The notes below the pieces were generated by a model. That model made no database searches. It had not been told where the DNA came from and worked only from the letters and a program-made list of their open reading frames with translations. DNA of 64,000 nucleotides from a bacterium. GTDB taxonomy: Bacteria > Sumerlaeota > Sumerlaeia > SLMS01. Below are positions 17,001-26,761 of the stretch, piece by piece. The stretch's first letter is position 1. The number at the start of each line of letters is the position of its first letter. The translations under genes and the position numbers were made by a program. The DNA lies in assembly GCA_016125005.1 (NCBI GenBank), contig WGMQ01000047.1, positions 1-64,000 of the forward strand, read 5' to 3'.

Positions 17001-19373
17001 TCACTGCGGGAGACTCGCGGTCTCCATTTCCTTGATGGTTCCGTCGAGCAGGAACTCCATCACGGCACCCATGAGCGAGGCGCGTTGCTCCGCATCCTGC
17101 AGTGTCTCGAAGGGCACGCCGGACGCAACCACGCGCCCAGTCGTTGTCGAGGCCAGCATCGCGGTCGGGCCGCCCTCGCCGAACTGGAGAAGCGCCTTGG
17201 CGCCTTCGGCCGGCGTCAGCCCCGAGGCCACACGCACCGGATAGACCGCACCATCGTTACCCTTCTCGAAGCCCAGCGGTGGGAACTGGGTGAAGACCTT
17301 CGCTCCCACGACGGGGCGGATGTCCGCCGCGTCCGACAGGGCCTTGGAATCGGCCACGCCGAGCGTCGCGAGGAAGCCCTTTCCGTTCTCCGCTGAGGCG
17401 AGATCGTTGGCCCATTCGGTGCCGGAGACAAGCAGCGCGCCGTCACCGGACAGGTACTCACGAACGAGCGCCTGCTCGCCGGTGGAGAACGCCTCGGTGG
17501 CGCCCTTCTCCTGACCCAGCATCCACACCACGGCGGGATAGCCCTTCAGCGTGTCGCTGGTCAGGGCCTCGTTGCTGGTGGAGTTGAAGGCGATGCCACG
17601 GGCCGCCAGCGCACTGCCGTGCTGGATCGCGTAGTCATGACTGTTCATGCGATCCAGGAACCCGCGCTGCGCCCCGTCCTCTTGAACGAGATTCATCTCT
17701 CGATCGAGGCGGTCGAAGCCATTGACCAACAGCACCCGGCGCTCGCCCTCAAGCGGCGTGCGGACGGCCAGCGTTTCGGAGGGGAAGGACTCGCCGCCAG
17801 CGTTGCGCGCCGCCACGCGGTAGTAGCGCGTTTCGCCGGGAGCAGGCGCCGGGATCAGGACCGAGGTCTTCTCTGTCAGGCCACCGTTGTCGAAGCCCTT
17901 GCCGTTCGGCGAGGTCATGACGCGGTAGGAAGTGGCCGGATCGCCATCCTTGGCGGGCTGCCAGGTGAGCCGCACGCCATCGCCCTCGGCGATCGTGGCG
18001 AAGTGCGTCGGAACGCTCGGAAGCAGCGTCGTGGTGGTGAAGCCGTCCATGTTCTTCGTGTAGAACTCGACGACGCCCTCCATGGTGGAGCGGGCGATCA
18101 CGTCGCGGAACTGCGGGTGCAGGATGTAGGCGGCGTCCTCCGCGTTGTCATGGAAGCCATACTCGAACAGCGCCGCCGGCATGCGGTTGTTGTTGCGTGG
18201 ATTCGTCTCACCAAGCCAGCGCGTGATGCGACCATAGTCCGCCCAGGTGGCATCCCATTTCTGACGCACACCGGCCATGATGCGCTCATGGACGATGTTT
18301 TGAAGTTCGAGACCGGCGGGGAAACCGATGAAGTAGTCCTGACCTTCCCACGCATTGGGGCCATAGATGAAGCTGCTCAGCCCCCGCGCGCGCCCATTCG
18401 CCGCGTTGGTATGCCAGGCGATATAGATCGACTTGCCCAGTTCCCAGTCCTCGCACTCCCACTCGGCCCACATGGGCATGGCACTGACGCTGTTGAAGCC
18501 ACGCGTATCGGCCTCCGGTGAATAACCGGCGAAGAGGGCGTAGTACATGCCCGACTCCTCCCAGCGCGGTTTGCCGCTCGGGCGTCCGTCGGCCAGCGTG
18601 TCGCCCATGCCGCCGCCGAAACGAATCGCGTCGATGACAAAGGCACTCCCGGGCCCGTCTGTATGATTGTCGATGACCACCGAGCCCTTGGCCGCGTCCT
18701 TCCCCTTCTCGAACCAGTAGCGGCCCAGATAGGTCCAGGTGCCGCCGTCACGATTAAGGTCCTGAGTCCAGACCGTCGTGCCGCCCGTGTGATTGATGAC
18801 GAAGCGCGCATCGGTCGCCGTCGGGAGTCGACCTCCCTCCTTCGTGCGCGCCACGGTCGGAGCCGTCCGATACCACGCGTAAACCGCGTAGTAGCCATCC
18901 TCAGGAATCTTGGGGGTGAAAGTCGCCGATGCGGTGGCCTCGCCCGACGTGGACTCGGTCCAGATGCAGTCGTTCTGCCAGGTGTTTGGTCCGCGCCAGG
19001 TCTCCCACTTGCCCGTCAACTTCACGTCCTTGGAGGAACCCGCGTCGAGGATCACCATGTTGGTGTTCATGTCGCGCTCGCGCGTTGTATAGACACGGGC
19101 GCCCGCATTCCAGAGATAAGGAACGAGGAACTGGAGCACGGCCTCGGCGTTGCTGTGGTCCTCGATCAGGCCGTGACTGACGCCGCGCTGTGTGCCCCAG
19201 CGACCATTTGCATTCAGCATCCAGCCGTGGCCGGGACTGACAAAAACCGATGCGCCGGAAAGGGCGCCGGGAGGCTGCGGATCGGTGACAGGTTTCAACT
19301 CATCGAAGGCCGTTGCGGCGCTGGAAAGCGCCAGGACGGACGCCATGAAGGCAGAAAGGAAGGTCTTTGCCAT
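17001..19373 (-). CDS. N-acetylmuramoyl-L-alanine amidase with inserted golvesin-like domain and FnIII
   Basis: A 790-residue secreted protein. A signal peptide covers about residues 1-22. An amidase_3-type core is split: SPGHGW (His 49), AWHTNA (His 321) and FEYGFHDN (Glu 404) correspond to the zinc/catalytic positions. Between them, at about 110-255, sits a beta-rich insert with the golvesin C-terminal-like pattern (WTESTSGEATASATFTP, YAVYAWY, GSVVIDNHTDGPGSAFVIDAIRFGG). An FnIII domain follows at about 450-540. The last ~240 residues (RRVLLVNGFDRLDRE ...) look like a Rossmann or GATase-like domain of unknown role. It probably cleaves peptidoglycan stem peptides in the periplasm. It starts five bases after a small lipoprotein gene. 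Confidence 0.83.
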   Translation of the reverse strand: MAKTFLSAFMASVLALSSAATAFDELKPVTDPQPPGALSGASVFVSPGHGWMLNANGRWGTQRGVSHGLIEDHSNAEAVLQFLVPYLWNAGARVYTTRERDMNTNMVILDAGSSKDVKLTGKWETWRGPNTWQNDCIWTESTSGEATASATFTPKIPEDGYYAVYAWYRTAPTVARTKEGGRLPTATDARFVINHTGGTTVWTQDLNRDGGTWTYLGRYWFEKGKDAAKGSVVIDNHTDGPGSAFVIDAIRFGGGMGDTLADGRPSGKPRWEESGMYYALFAGYSPEADTRGFNSVSAMPMWAEWECEDWELGKSIYIAWHTNAANGRARGLSSFIYGPNAWEGQDYFIGFPAGLELQNIVHERIMAGVRQKWDATWADYGRITRWLGETNPRNNNRMPAALFEYGFHDNAEDAAYILHPQFRDVIARSTMEGVVEFYTKNMDGFTTTTLLPSVPTHFATIAEGDGVRLTWQPAKDGDPATSYRVMTSPNGKGFDNGGLTEKTSVLIPAPAPGETRYYRVAARNAGGESFPSETLAVRTPLEGERRVLLVNGFDRLDREMNLVQEDGAQRGFLDRMNSHDYAIQHGSALAARGIAFNSTSNEALTSDTLKGYPAVVWMLGQEKGATEAFSTGEQALVREYLSGDGALLVSGTEWANDLASAENGKGFLATLGVADSKALSDAADIRPVVGAKVFTQFPPLGFEKGNDGAVYPVRVASGLTPAEGAKALLQFGEGGPTAMLASTTTGRVVASGVPFETLQDAEQRASLMGAVMEFLLDGTIKEMETASLPQ

Positions 19374-19378
19374 TGGTG

Positions 19379-19711
19379 TCAGTCCTCGTACTTGAGATTG
19401 ATGGGCTGGAGCGGCATGGCAGGAACCGCATACGCCACGCGGCCCGCGTCCGTATAGACGACCGAGCGATAGCGCGCGCGCTGGACCTCGTACATGGCCT
19501 GGATCAGGCCCGTCTTGGTGTGGGACTGGTGGGTGGGCTCGCCAAGGATGGCCTCCACCTCGGCGCGGGTGGTGCCCACCTTGGGCACGTAGGCGGAACG
19601 ACTTTCCACCACCAACTCTGCTTCGCTCTTGGTCGGGGAGGGATGCGATCCCCCGCACCCCACCGCTCCGACAATCAGAATGAGCCACAAGGCTCGGCAA
19701 CCCCACATCAT
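19379..19711 (-). CDS. Small BamE/SmpA-like lipoprotein
   Basis: A 110-residue protein with a signal peptide and the lipobox VGAVGC. The mature part has YVPKVGTTRAEVEAILGEPTHQSHTKTGLIQAMYE, which fits the G-x-T-x-x-E-V-x-x-x-L-G-x-P pattern of BamE/SmpA/OmlA-type domains. In BamE this fold helps outer-membrane protein assembly; assignment to that role here is not proven. It is probably co-transcribed with the amidase five bases downstream. Confidence 0.7.
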   Translation of the reverse strand: MMWGCRALWLILIVGAVGCGGSHPSPTKSEAELVVESRSAYVPKVGTTRAEVEAILGEPTHQSHTKTGLIQAMYEVQRARYRSVVYTDAGRVAYAVPAMPLQPINLKYED

Positions 19712-19830
19712 TCCGGCGACTCCTCAGATAAACTGCCGACTACAAGAGAGGCTTGCAGGCGCCGTGCAAAGCAGAATTGACGGCGGGAGGGCAGTGGGGC
19801 AGCGAAACACCGCGAGAGCGCGCCACCCCG

Positions 19831-20198
19831 GATTGCACCGCCTTCGGGGTGCGTTCCAATCTGAAACCGCGACCCAAGGCGACACGCTCGGGCTAAGGGA
19901 TCATGCCCCGTTAGGCCGAACTGTGGTTGCGGAGTAGGGCAGCGTTGTTGGGCGCTCTCTCGTCTTTATCGCCGCGGGAGCGACCAGAGCCACCGGCGCC
20001 CCGACCTTCGTGCTTCCGGTGGCTGGAACGGCAGCCTTCCCCACCTACATCCACACGGCAGCCGACCCCGAGACCTATCCGCGACGTCACTGGCCCCAAT
20101 CGGGGCCAAATCTTCCAGCCCAGTGCAAGCGCCGAAAGGCGTGCCGCACTGGGTGGACGACGTGCGGAAAACGCACCGCAACGCGGTGCAATCCGCCA
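19831..20198. repeat. Long palindrome-ended repeat, copy A (left of the transposase)
   Basis: About 368 bases that recur at 20698-21074 with roughly 90 percent identity by eye. The unit begins GATTGCACCGC and ends GCGGTGCAATC, which are exact reverse complements, so it has 11-base terminal inverted repeats. Inside are further stems such as GGCCCCAATCGGGGCC (20092-20107) and CAGTGC...GCACTG. An open frame with TAAFPTYIHTAADPETYPRR runs through both copies but has no sign of being a gene. Confidence 0.85.
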
Positions 20199-20202
20199 CA
20201 AC

Positions 20203-20658
20203 TCAATCCCAGAGATACTGCTCATCATAGGCGAGTTCATATTTCCTCAGTATCCGAAGCAATTCTTCCCGAAAATCGACGGAGCGGTGATGCTCCTCCT
20301 GATTCTCAACATACCGGGTCAGGATCTCAACGTGTGTAGAACTGACAGAGAAGGACCCATATCCGGCCTGCCAGCGAAAATGTTCGAGGCCGGTGCCCTT
20401 GGTTTTCATCCACTTCGAAGATTCCACCTTCAGCTCACGCACCAACCGATCAATGGGCAGCGACTTGGAAACTCGACACACGACGTGAACGTGATCCACG
20501 TACCCGCCTACGATGACCGGTGGAGAGTGGAGATTCCTACACACGCCACCGAGGTAGCTGTGCAATTCAGCACGAATCGCTGGATCCACCAAGAAAGGCT
20601 CCCTCCCCTTTGTCGAGAAAACGATGTGTTGAATATTCTGAACCAATGACTGAGGCAT
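20203..20658 (-). CDS. REP-associated / IS200-like Y1 transposase (RAYT)
   Basis: A 151-residue Y1-transposase-fold protein. The HUH motif is HVH at residues 56-58 in GGYVDHVHVVC, and the catalytic tyrosine is probably Tyr100 in FRWQAGYGSFSVS. The start MPQSLVQNIQHIVFSTK and the end YDEQYLWD are characteristic of the single-strand transposases found alone in many environmental genomes. The ATG at 20658 is used, as it matches the family start. The gene is intact. It sits exactly between two copies of a 370-base repeat with inverted ends, which is the expected arrangement of a RAYT and its cognate repeats. Confidence 0.9.
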   Translation of the reverse strand: MPQSLVQNIQHIVFSTKGREPFLVDPAIRAELHSYLGGVCRNLHSPPVIVGGYVDHVHVVCRVSKSLPIDRLVRELKVESSKWMKTKGTGLEHFRWQAGYGSFSVSSTHVEILTRYVENQEEHHRSVDFREELLRILRKYELAYDEQYLWD

Positions 20659-20697
20659 GGATGACCCTCGGCATTCCATGAGATCGTGCTGGGGCAA

Positions 20698-21074
20698 GAT
20701 TGCACGGCCTTCGGGGCGCGTTCCAATCTGAAACCGCGACCCAAGGCGACACGCTCGGGCTAAGGGATCATGCCCCGTTAGGCTGAAAATGCCGAGCTGT
20801 GGTTGCGGAGGAGGGCATCGTTGTTGGGCGCTCTGTCATCTCAATCGCGGCGGTAGCGACCCCATCCACCGGCGCCCCGACCTTCGTGCTTCCGGTGGCT
20901 GGAACGGCTGCCTTCCCCACCTACATCCACACGGCAGCCGACCCCGAGACCTATCCGCGACGTCACTGGCCCCAATCGGGGCCAAATCTATCAGCCCAAT
21001 GCAAGCGCCGAAAGGCGCGCCGCACTGGGTGGATGAGGTGCGGCAACCGCACCGCAACGCGGTGCAATCCGCCG
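20698..21074. repeat. Long palindrome-ended repeat, copy B (right of the transposase)
   Basis: Direct repeat of 19831-20198. The left end is GATTGCACGGC (one change from copy A) and the right end GCGGTGCAATC. The conserved block from CCGACCTTCGTGCTTCCGGT to the GGGGCCAAATCT segment is almost unchanged. The main difference is an eight-base insertion near 20786 (AAATGCCG). Confidence 0.85.
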
Positions 21075-21430
21075 ATGCCCGCCGAATCCTCTCGGGCGCA
21101 ACCCTGGGCTGAGGCGGCCATGCTCTGGTTTCATGGCTGATCGCACTCCTTCAGAGTGCAAACATAACAGAACCAGCTACCCAGGGTTGCGCGCTTGGGC
21201 GCTGACCCTGGGCTGAGGGATCGGACCCCCGTTGGGGGCAACCGGGTCGGGATCGATCCCCAGGACCGCGGTACAATCCGCCGACGCCGGCCAATCGCCT
21301 CCCGCGACTGAACTGTACCCCTTGACCGGCGGCGTGCGGGTCGCGATGCTCAATGTCGACAGAAAAAAGAAGGCGTTCTGAACTCTGCCCCCTTTTTCCT
21401 TGACCGGCGGGGGCCGGGTGCCGTTCCCTT
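21075..21430. repeat. Further palindromic and tandem repeat debris before rpsL
   Basis: No gene is seen here. GCGCAACCCTGGG at 21096-21108 has a perfect inverted copy at 21180-21192, with a small GCACTC/GAGTGC stem in the loop (21143-21158). ACCCTGGGCTGAGG occurs at 21101 and again near 21205. Two partial tandem copies of CTGAACT...CCCC...CTTGACCGGCGG are present at 21308-21332 and 21378-21410. The stretch looks like decayed members of the repeat families that surround the transposase. Confidence 0.6.
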
Positions 21431-21497
21431 CCCAGCCCTGCTAGGCGCATGTGCGCCACAGGGCAGGAATGTCTCCCAATCAGCAGCGAGGTTTTGA

Positions 21498-22440
<943 letters not shown>

Positions 22441-22485
22441 TCCGCCTCTTACCGGCGCGCTGAGACAAAGACATTCCCTGAAACA

Positions 22486-22519
22486 ACCCGCCTGCTCTTC
22501 GCAGGCGGGTGTTTCTGTT
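22486..22519 (+). terminator. Intrinsic terminator of rpsL-rpsG
   Basis: Perfect ten-base stem ACCCGCCTGC / GCAGGCGGGT around TCTTC, followed by GTTTCTGTT. Confidence 0.9.
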
Positions 22520-22530
22520 CTCATTCGTGA

Positions 22531-23715
22531 CTACTGGGCGGCGCCGGACTCCATGATCGCCTTCAGCCGGGGCTGAATCTGCTTCCACCGCTCTCCCTGG
22601 GCGATGTCGACTCGCCCCAGTTCCTTTCCATCCGGCCCGAGCACCAGCAGCGATGGCACGCGGGCCACTGAGTACTGGCGTGCGACCGCAGAGCCGCGCA
22701 GTTGGTTCACGTCCACGCGTGTCAGCACAGCACTGTTCAGGTACTGGCGCGCCTCATCGCTGTTCTGGAAGACGTTATTGAACAGGTCCTGCGACGTCAC
22801 GTTCCCCGGCATGTAGAAGAGAGCCAGCGTCGGCTTCCCCGTCTGCCGTCCCTCTGCGAGGGCCTCGGGGATGTCCGCCCGCCACTGCACCCGGTCCACG
22901 CTTCCGGCTATCTCTTCTGCCGTCACCCACGGGGACTGGGGAACAGGCGTGGCCGGATCCATCGTCCACTGGATCGACAGGTTGTCCAGCAGGACCGAGT
23001 AGGGCTTGTCCACTGGTGCCGTCACCATGATGCCCGGCTGGATAAACGCCAGCGTGTTTTCCTGAATCGGTGAAAACGAAGTCAGCACCCCGTCGACGTA
23101 GCAGCTGATCCCCGTCTGCCCTTCGACGATGAACTGAAAGCGGTGCCAGCCGGAACGTTCGGGCCCGAGAGACGAAAGCTTGTCGTGCAGATAGATCTTC
23201 GGCGCCGCAGAGCCGTTCGTGTACGAGAAGAACGCTCGCTCGCCCCCGATACAACCAAACCGGTACAGGTTCCAGAACGATTGGTTCGGCTTCAGTTGAG
23301 TACGACCATCCGTTCCAACGGCAAGAACGGCAGCCGAATGCCCAATGTCGGCTTTCCCGGGCAGGTAGACGTCTGCCTGAAAGAGCGCGCGTCCGGTCGT
23401 GCCGAGGCGGGCACGTTCCAGCACCACCGGCACCGTAATGCAGAGGAACCGTTGCGTCGCGTTCGTCTGGAGTTGGAGCCCCATCGCCCCGCATTCCCGC
23501 TGCACCTCCGGCGTGGTCAGGTTGGGATCACCCAGGCTGGCGTAGGATACCACCCTGGTATTCGTCGCGTTGCTGTTGTGGAGCATGATGCTCCCGGCCG
23601 GGATACCCGACTCGAAGTTCTCCCAACTCTTTAGATTGAACTGTGCTGATGCCGTGTTGTGCGAAAGCAAGAGGGCAGCTGCAACGGCGAAGCCGCTGGA
23701 AAAATAACGGAGCAA
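22531..23715 (-). CDS. Secreted protein with LamG-like region and redox-inactive thioredoxin fold
   Basis: About 394 residues. A signal peptide (residues 1-24, ending NTASA) is followed by a ~250-residue beta-rich region resembling a concanavalin/LamG-like domain (ALFQADVYLP, GWHRFQFIVEGQTGISCYVDG, SVLLDNLSIQW). The C-terminal ~110 residues have a thioredoxin-like pattern: KPTLALFYMPGNVTSQDLF ... VARQYSVARVPSLLVLGPDGKELGR. The usual CxxC is absent (GNVTS at its place). The cis-Pro segment VARVPSLLV is kept. The TTG at 23715 with GGAGG eight bases upstream is the best start. Probably a periplasmic or surface protein; no activity assigned. Confidence 0.7.
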   Translation of the reverse strand: MLRYFSSGFAVAAALLLSHNTASAQFNLKSWENFESGIPAGSIMLHNSNATNTRVVSYASLGDPNLTTPEVQRECGAMGLQLQTNATQRFLCITVPVVLERARLGTTGRALFQADVYLPGKADIGHSAAVLAVGTDGRTQLKPNQSFWNLYRFGCIGGERAFFSYTNGSAAPKIYLHDKLSSLGPERSGWHRFQFIVEGQTGISCYVDGVLTSFSPIQENTLAFIQPGIMVTAPVDKPYSVLLDNLSIQWTMDPATPVPQSPWVTAEEIAGSVDRVQWRADIPEALAEGRQTGKPTLALFYMPGNVTSQDLFNNVFQNSDEARQYLNSAVLTRVDVNQLRGSAVARQYSVARVPSLLVLGPDGKELGRVDIAQGERWKQIQPRLKAIMESGAAQ

Positions 23716-23816
23716 GGTAGGCGCCTCCAAGGTGGATTCCTGAGGGCGTTCAGCTTCCGAACATCGTCCGGATCTGCAAGACAAATCCGATCTCGGAGGA
23801 TTGTTTTTGCAGGCTA

Positions 23817-25088
23817 TCAGCCTCTGATTTGTCCTTCACCGAAGACGATCCACTTGGGGGTCGTTAGCTCGACCAGCCCCATCGGCCCGCGGGCGTGCAG
23901 CTTGTCCGTCGAGATGCCGATTTCCGCCCCGAGACCGTATTCGCCGCCGTCGCTGAAACGCGTCGAGCAGTTGATGTGCACGCAGCTGGAGTCCACCATG
24001 CGGGTGAAGTTCATCGCGTTGTCGTGGTCGCGCGTCACGATCGTGTCGGTGTGGTGGCTGCCGTAGTGGTTGATGAACTCCACGGCCTCCTCGAAGGTGC
24101 GGACGACCTTCACCGCGATGATGAGGTCAAGGTACTCGGCGTACCAGTCGTCCTCGGTGGCGGCCTTCGCGCCGGATACGAGACGCTGGGTCCATTCGTC
24201 GCCACGGATCTCGACCTTCTTGTCCTGCAGCGCCGCGCAGACCTTCGGCAGAAACTCGTCCGCGATGTCCGCGTGGACCAGCAGTGTCTCGGCGGCGTTG
24301 CAGACACCGGTGCGCTGGGCCTTGGAGTTCACGGCGATCTTCACCGCCATGTCCTGGTCCGCGGAGGCGTCCACGAAGACCGAGCAATTGCCGTCGAGGT
24401 GCTTGATGACGGGGATCTCCGACTCGCGGCTGATGCGCTCGATGAGCGGCTTGCCGCCACGCGGGATGATGAGATCGACGAGACCCTTGAGCTTGAGCAG
24501 CTCGCCCACCGCTGCGCGGTCGGTGGTCGGGATGAACTGGATGGCTCCCTCGGGGAGACCGACGGAGGCGCTCGCCTCGTCCATGAGACGGGCGAGGATC
24601 GAATTGGAGTGAAAGGCCTCGCTGCCGCCGCGCAGGATCGTGGCGTTGCCGCTCTTGAGGCAGAGCGCCCCCGCGTCCGCCGTCACGTTCGGGCGCGATT
24701 CGTAGATGATGCCGATGACGCCGATGGGCGCGCGAACCTGGCCGATGCGGAGCCCATTGGGGCGCGTGCGGACGTTGAACATTTCGCCGACCGGGTCGGG
24801 GAGCGCGACAATCTCGCGCAGGGCCCCTGCCAGTGCGGCGATGCGCTTGGGGTCCAGCTTCAGGCGGTCGATGGCGGCAGCTGAAAGGCCGTTGGCTTGC
24901 GCCTTCTCCAGATCCTTGGCGTTCTCCGCCACGATCAGGTCTGTGTTCTCCAGGAAGGAAACGGCCATGGCCTCGATGGCGGCGTTCTTGGCCGCAGGCT
25001 TCAGGGCCGCCAGCTTCAGCGCCGCGCGCCGGGCCTTGCGTCCCATTTCCTGCATCATCTCCGCCAGCGAAAGCTCCATCGTGCTCAT
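23817..25088 (-). CDS. proA: Gamma-glutamyl phosphate reductase
   Basis: A 423-residue NADPH-dependent reductase that forms glutamate-5-semialdehyde in proline synthesis. It belongs to the aldehyde dehydrogenase superfamily. Visible signatures are RAPIGVIGIIYESRPNVTADAGALCLKSGNA, the catalytic-cysteine region KAQRTGVCNAAETLLV, and SSCVHINCSTRFSDGGEYGLGAEIGIST near the end. The ATG at 25088 has AGGAG nine bases upstream. proB is not next to it. Divergent from the methyltransferase gene with a 128-base spacer. Confidence 0.97.
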   Translation of the reverse strand: MSTMELSLAEMMQEMGRKARRAALKLAALKPAAKNAAIEAMAVSFLENTDLIVAENAKDLEKAQANGLSAAAIDRLKLDPKRIAALAGALREIVALPDPVGEMFNVRTRPNGLRIGQVRAPIGVIGIIYESRPNVTADAGALCLKSGNATILRGGSEAFHSNSILARLMDEASASVGLPEGAIQFIPTTDRAAVGELLKLKGLVDLIIPRGGKPLIERISRESEIPVIKHLDGNCSVFVDASADQDMAVKIAVNSKAQRTGVCNAAETLLVHADIADEFLPKVCAALQDKKVEIRGDEWTQRLVSGAKAATEDDWYAEYLDLIIAVKVVRTFEEAVEFINHYGSHHTDTIVTRDHDNAMNFTRMVDSSCVHINCSTRFSDGGEYGLGAEIGISTDKLHARGPMGLVELTTPKWIVFGEGQIRG

Positions 25089-25216
25089 CGTCCAAAACTC
25101 CTGATATGCGGGGTGCATCATCGCCCCGTGGTTCGGAAAGGCTTGTGACCCGGGCCCTTCGCGTCAAAGAGAAGTTGTCTCTCCACTCCTCTGCGCGACC
25201 CAGCCAAGGACTTGCG

Positions 25217-26419
25217 ATGCCCCGATTCGAGTGGTCCCGTTCCGGCGAACCGAATCCGCCGCCCGTTGGAATCCCCGCGTTGGTGGAGCGATGGGGCAGC
25301 GACACCGCGGAGGCCCACCGCGTCATCCAGGGCGAAAACCTTGCCGTCTTGCAGGCTCTCCTTCCCGAGCTGGAAGGGCAGGTCAAGCTGGTCTGCATCG
25401 ACCCGCCCTTCTTCACCGGAAAGGCTTGGTCCATGAAGTTCCCTGGGCTGGAGACCGAGCGCCACGCCTTCACCGATTCGCGGTGGGGGAGCGTCGACGG
25501 CTTTCTGGATTTCCTGCACCGCCGGCTGGTGTTGCTTCACCGGCTCCTGGCCGAGGACGGCTCCCTGTTCCTTCATCTGGACTATCGCGTCGCGCACTAT
25601 GCGCGGCTGGTGATGGAGGAGGTGTTCGGTGCCGACCGGCTGCTGAACGAGATCGTCTGGAGCTATGCCTCCGGCGGCGGCTCCGGCGAGCGCTTTGGCC
25701 GGAAGCACGACACGATCCTCTGGTTCGCGAAGGGACCACGCCACACGTTCAACGCGGACGCAGTGCGGGTGCCCTATCGCGCGGCCATCGCGCCGAGCCG
25801 CCGCGACAGCTTTCACGAGGACGGCATGGTGGCGCCTGACGTCTGGGAAATCAGCCGTGGTCGCAACGGAGACGGAGCCACCGGGTATCCCACGGAAAAG
25901 CCCGCCGCGCTGGTGGAGCGGATGATCCTGGCGGCCAGCAACGAAGGAGACCTAGTGCTCGATGCCTTCGGCGGATCGGGGAGCCTTGCCGTGGCCGCTG
26001 CCTCGCTGGGGCGGCGGTGCATCTCGATCGACCAGAGTCCCCTCGCTATCCACTGCCACCGGCGCCAGCTTTCCACGATGGATGTGCCGTTCCGAATCGA
26101 GCTGTATCATGGGGATATCCAGTTGGGCAGCCAGACGGGCATCGATCTGAGGCCGGAGCAGGGGCTTCTTGGGACCCAGTTTACCCTCTGCGGGAATGTC
26201 GTTCCGGAATTGGACGGCTGGGCGCTGGAAGAAGTGGGCCCCAGAAGTGGGCCGCTAAAACCGCTCTGGCTTGTCTGGAGGGAAAAAAAAGATCGCCAGC
26301 CACGAATGACCAGCGATCCCATTTCCCTGACGGGCCGAAAGCCCTTTCTACGAATCAGTGCCTGGACGATTGACGGCACAATGTTTGAGAACCTTTACGA
26401 GCTACCGATGCGCGACTGA
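25217..26419 (+). CDS. Orphan site-specific DNA methyltransferase (beta-type order)
   Basis: A 400-residue N6-adenine or N4-cytosine methyltransferase. The catalytic motif DPPF is at residues 62-65 (KLVCIDPPFFTG) and the SAM-binding motif DAFGGSGSLAVAA at about 249-261. Motif IV thus precedes motif I, as in beta-class and type III Mod-like enzymes. YPTEKPAALVERMI before motif I is typical. There is little room for a separate target-recognition domain, except perhaps the 125-residue C-terminus. No restriction gene is adjacent, so it is probably solitary or a helper of another system. Possible roles are epigenetic regulation or a relic of a restriction system. Confidence 0.85.
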   Translation: MPRFEWSRSGEPNPPPVGIPALVERWGSDTAEAHRVIQGENLAVLQALLPELEGQVKLVCIDPPFFTGKAWSMKFPGLETERHAFTDSRWGSVDGFLDFLHRRLVLLHRLLAEDGSLFLHLDYRVAHYARLVMEEVFGADRLLNEIVWSYASGGGSGERFGRKHDTILWFAKGPRHTFNADAVRVPYRAAIAPSRRDSFHEDGMVAPDVWEISRGRNGDGATGYPTEKPAALVERMILAASNEGDLVLDAFGGSGSLAVAAASLGRRCISIDQSPLAIHCHRRQLSTMDVPFRIELYHGDIQLGSQTGIDLRPEQGLLGTQFTLCGNVVPELDGWALEEVGPRSGPLKPLWLVWREKKDRQPRMTSDPISLTGRKPFLRISAWTIDGTMFENLYELPMRD

Positions 26420-26442
26420 AAGTGGCCCGGTTTGGCCACTTT
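26419..26442. terminator. Hairpin after the methyltransferase gene
   Basis: Stem AAAGTGGCC / GGCCACTTT with a short loop starts at the stop codon. There is no T-tract, so it may only protect the 3' end. Confidence 0.4.
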
Positions 26443-26477
26443 GGAGGCGGTGGCACAAAAGAGCCATCGCCGACTGG

Positions 26478-26669
26478 TCAGTTATTGTCCCAGTTCTCCG
26501 GTCGGACGTCGTGCCCGTAGCCGCGCAATTCGACGAGGGCCTTGTTGCACTGTTCCTGGGTCTCCCTCAGGCGGCGATTCAGGTTGTCATCGGTTGCCAT
26601 CAGATCGAGGGATTCGATGGCGTTTTCAAGGGCCCGTTCGACCAGATCCTGAACGTTCTCGGTTTCCAT
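26478..26669 (-). CDS. Small conserved-looking acidic helical protein, unknown
   Basis: A 63-residue protein predicted to be almost fully alpha-helical and acidic (METENVQDLVERALENAIESLDLM ... RRLRETQEQCNKALVELRG), ending in a polar WDNN tail. GGAGG occurs 12 bases before the ATG at 26669; a GTG ten codons earlier is an alternative start. It lies downstream of the ygfZ-like gene on the same strand. Function not recognised. Confidence 0.5.
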   Translation of the reverse strand: METENVQDLVERALENAIESLDLMATDDNLNRRLRETQEQCNKALVELRGYGHDVRPENWDNN

Positions 26670-26761
26670 GTTCTTCTCAATCCTCCGGCGGTCTTCCACT
26701 CTCTTGTTTGGTGACCGCCTCTACCAAGTATAGTGCAATCTTTGGGCCCGTCGCTGAAAAA

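Noticed and set aside
19927-20649. 240-codon plus-strand frame in the repeat island
   Set aside because: It runs through a repeat and then antisense to the transposase; the same peptide occurs only because the DNA repeat occurs twice.
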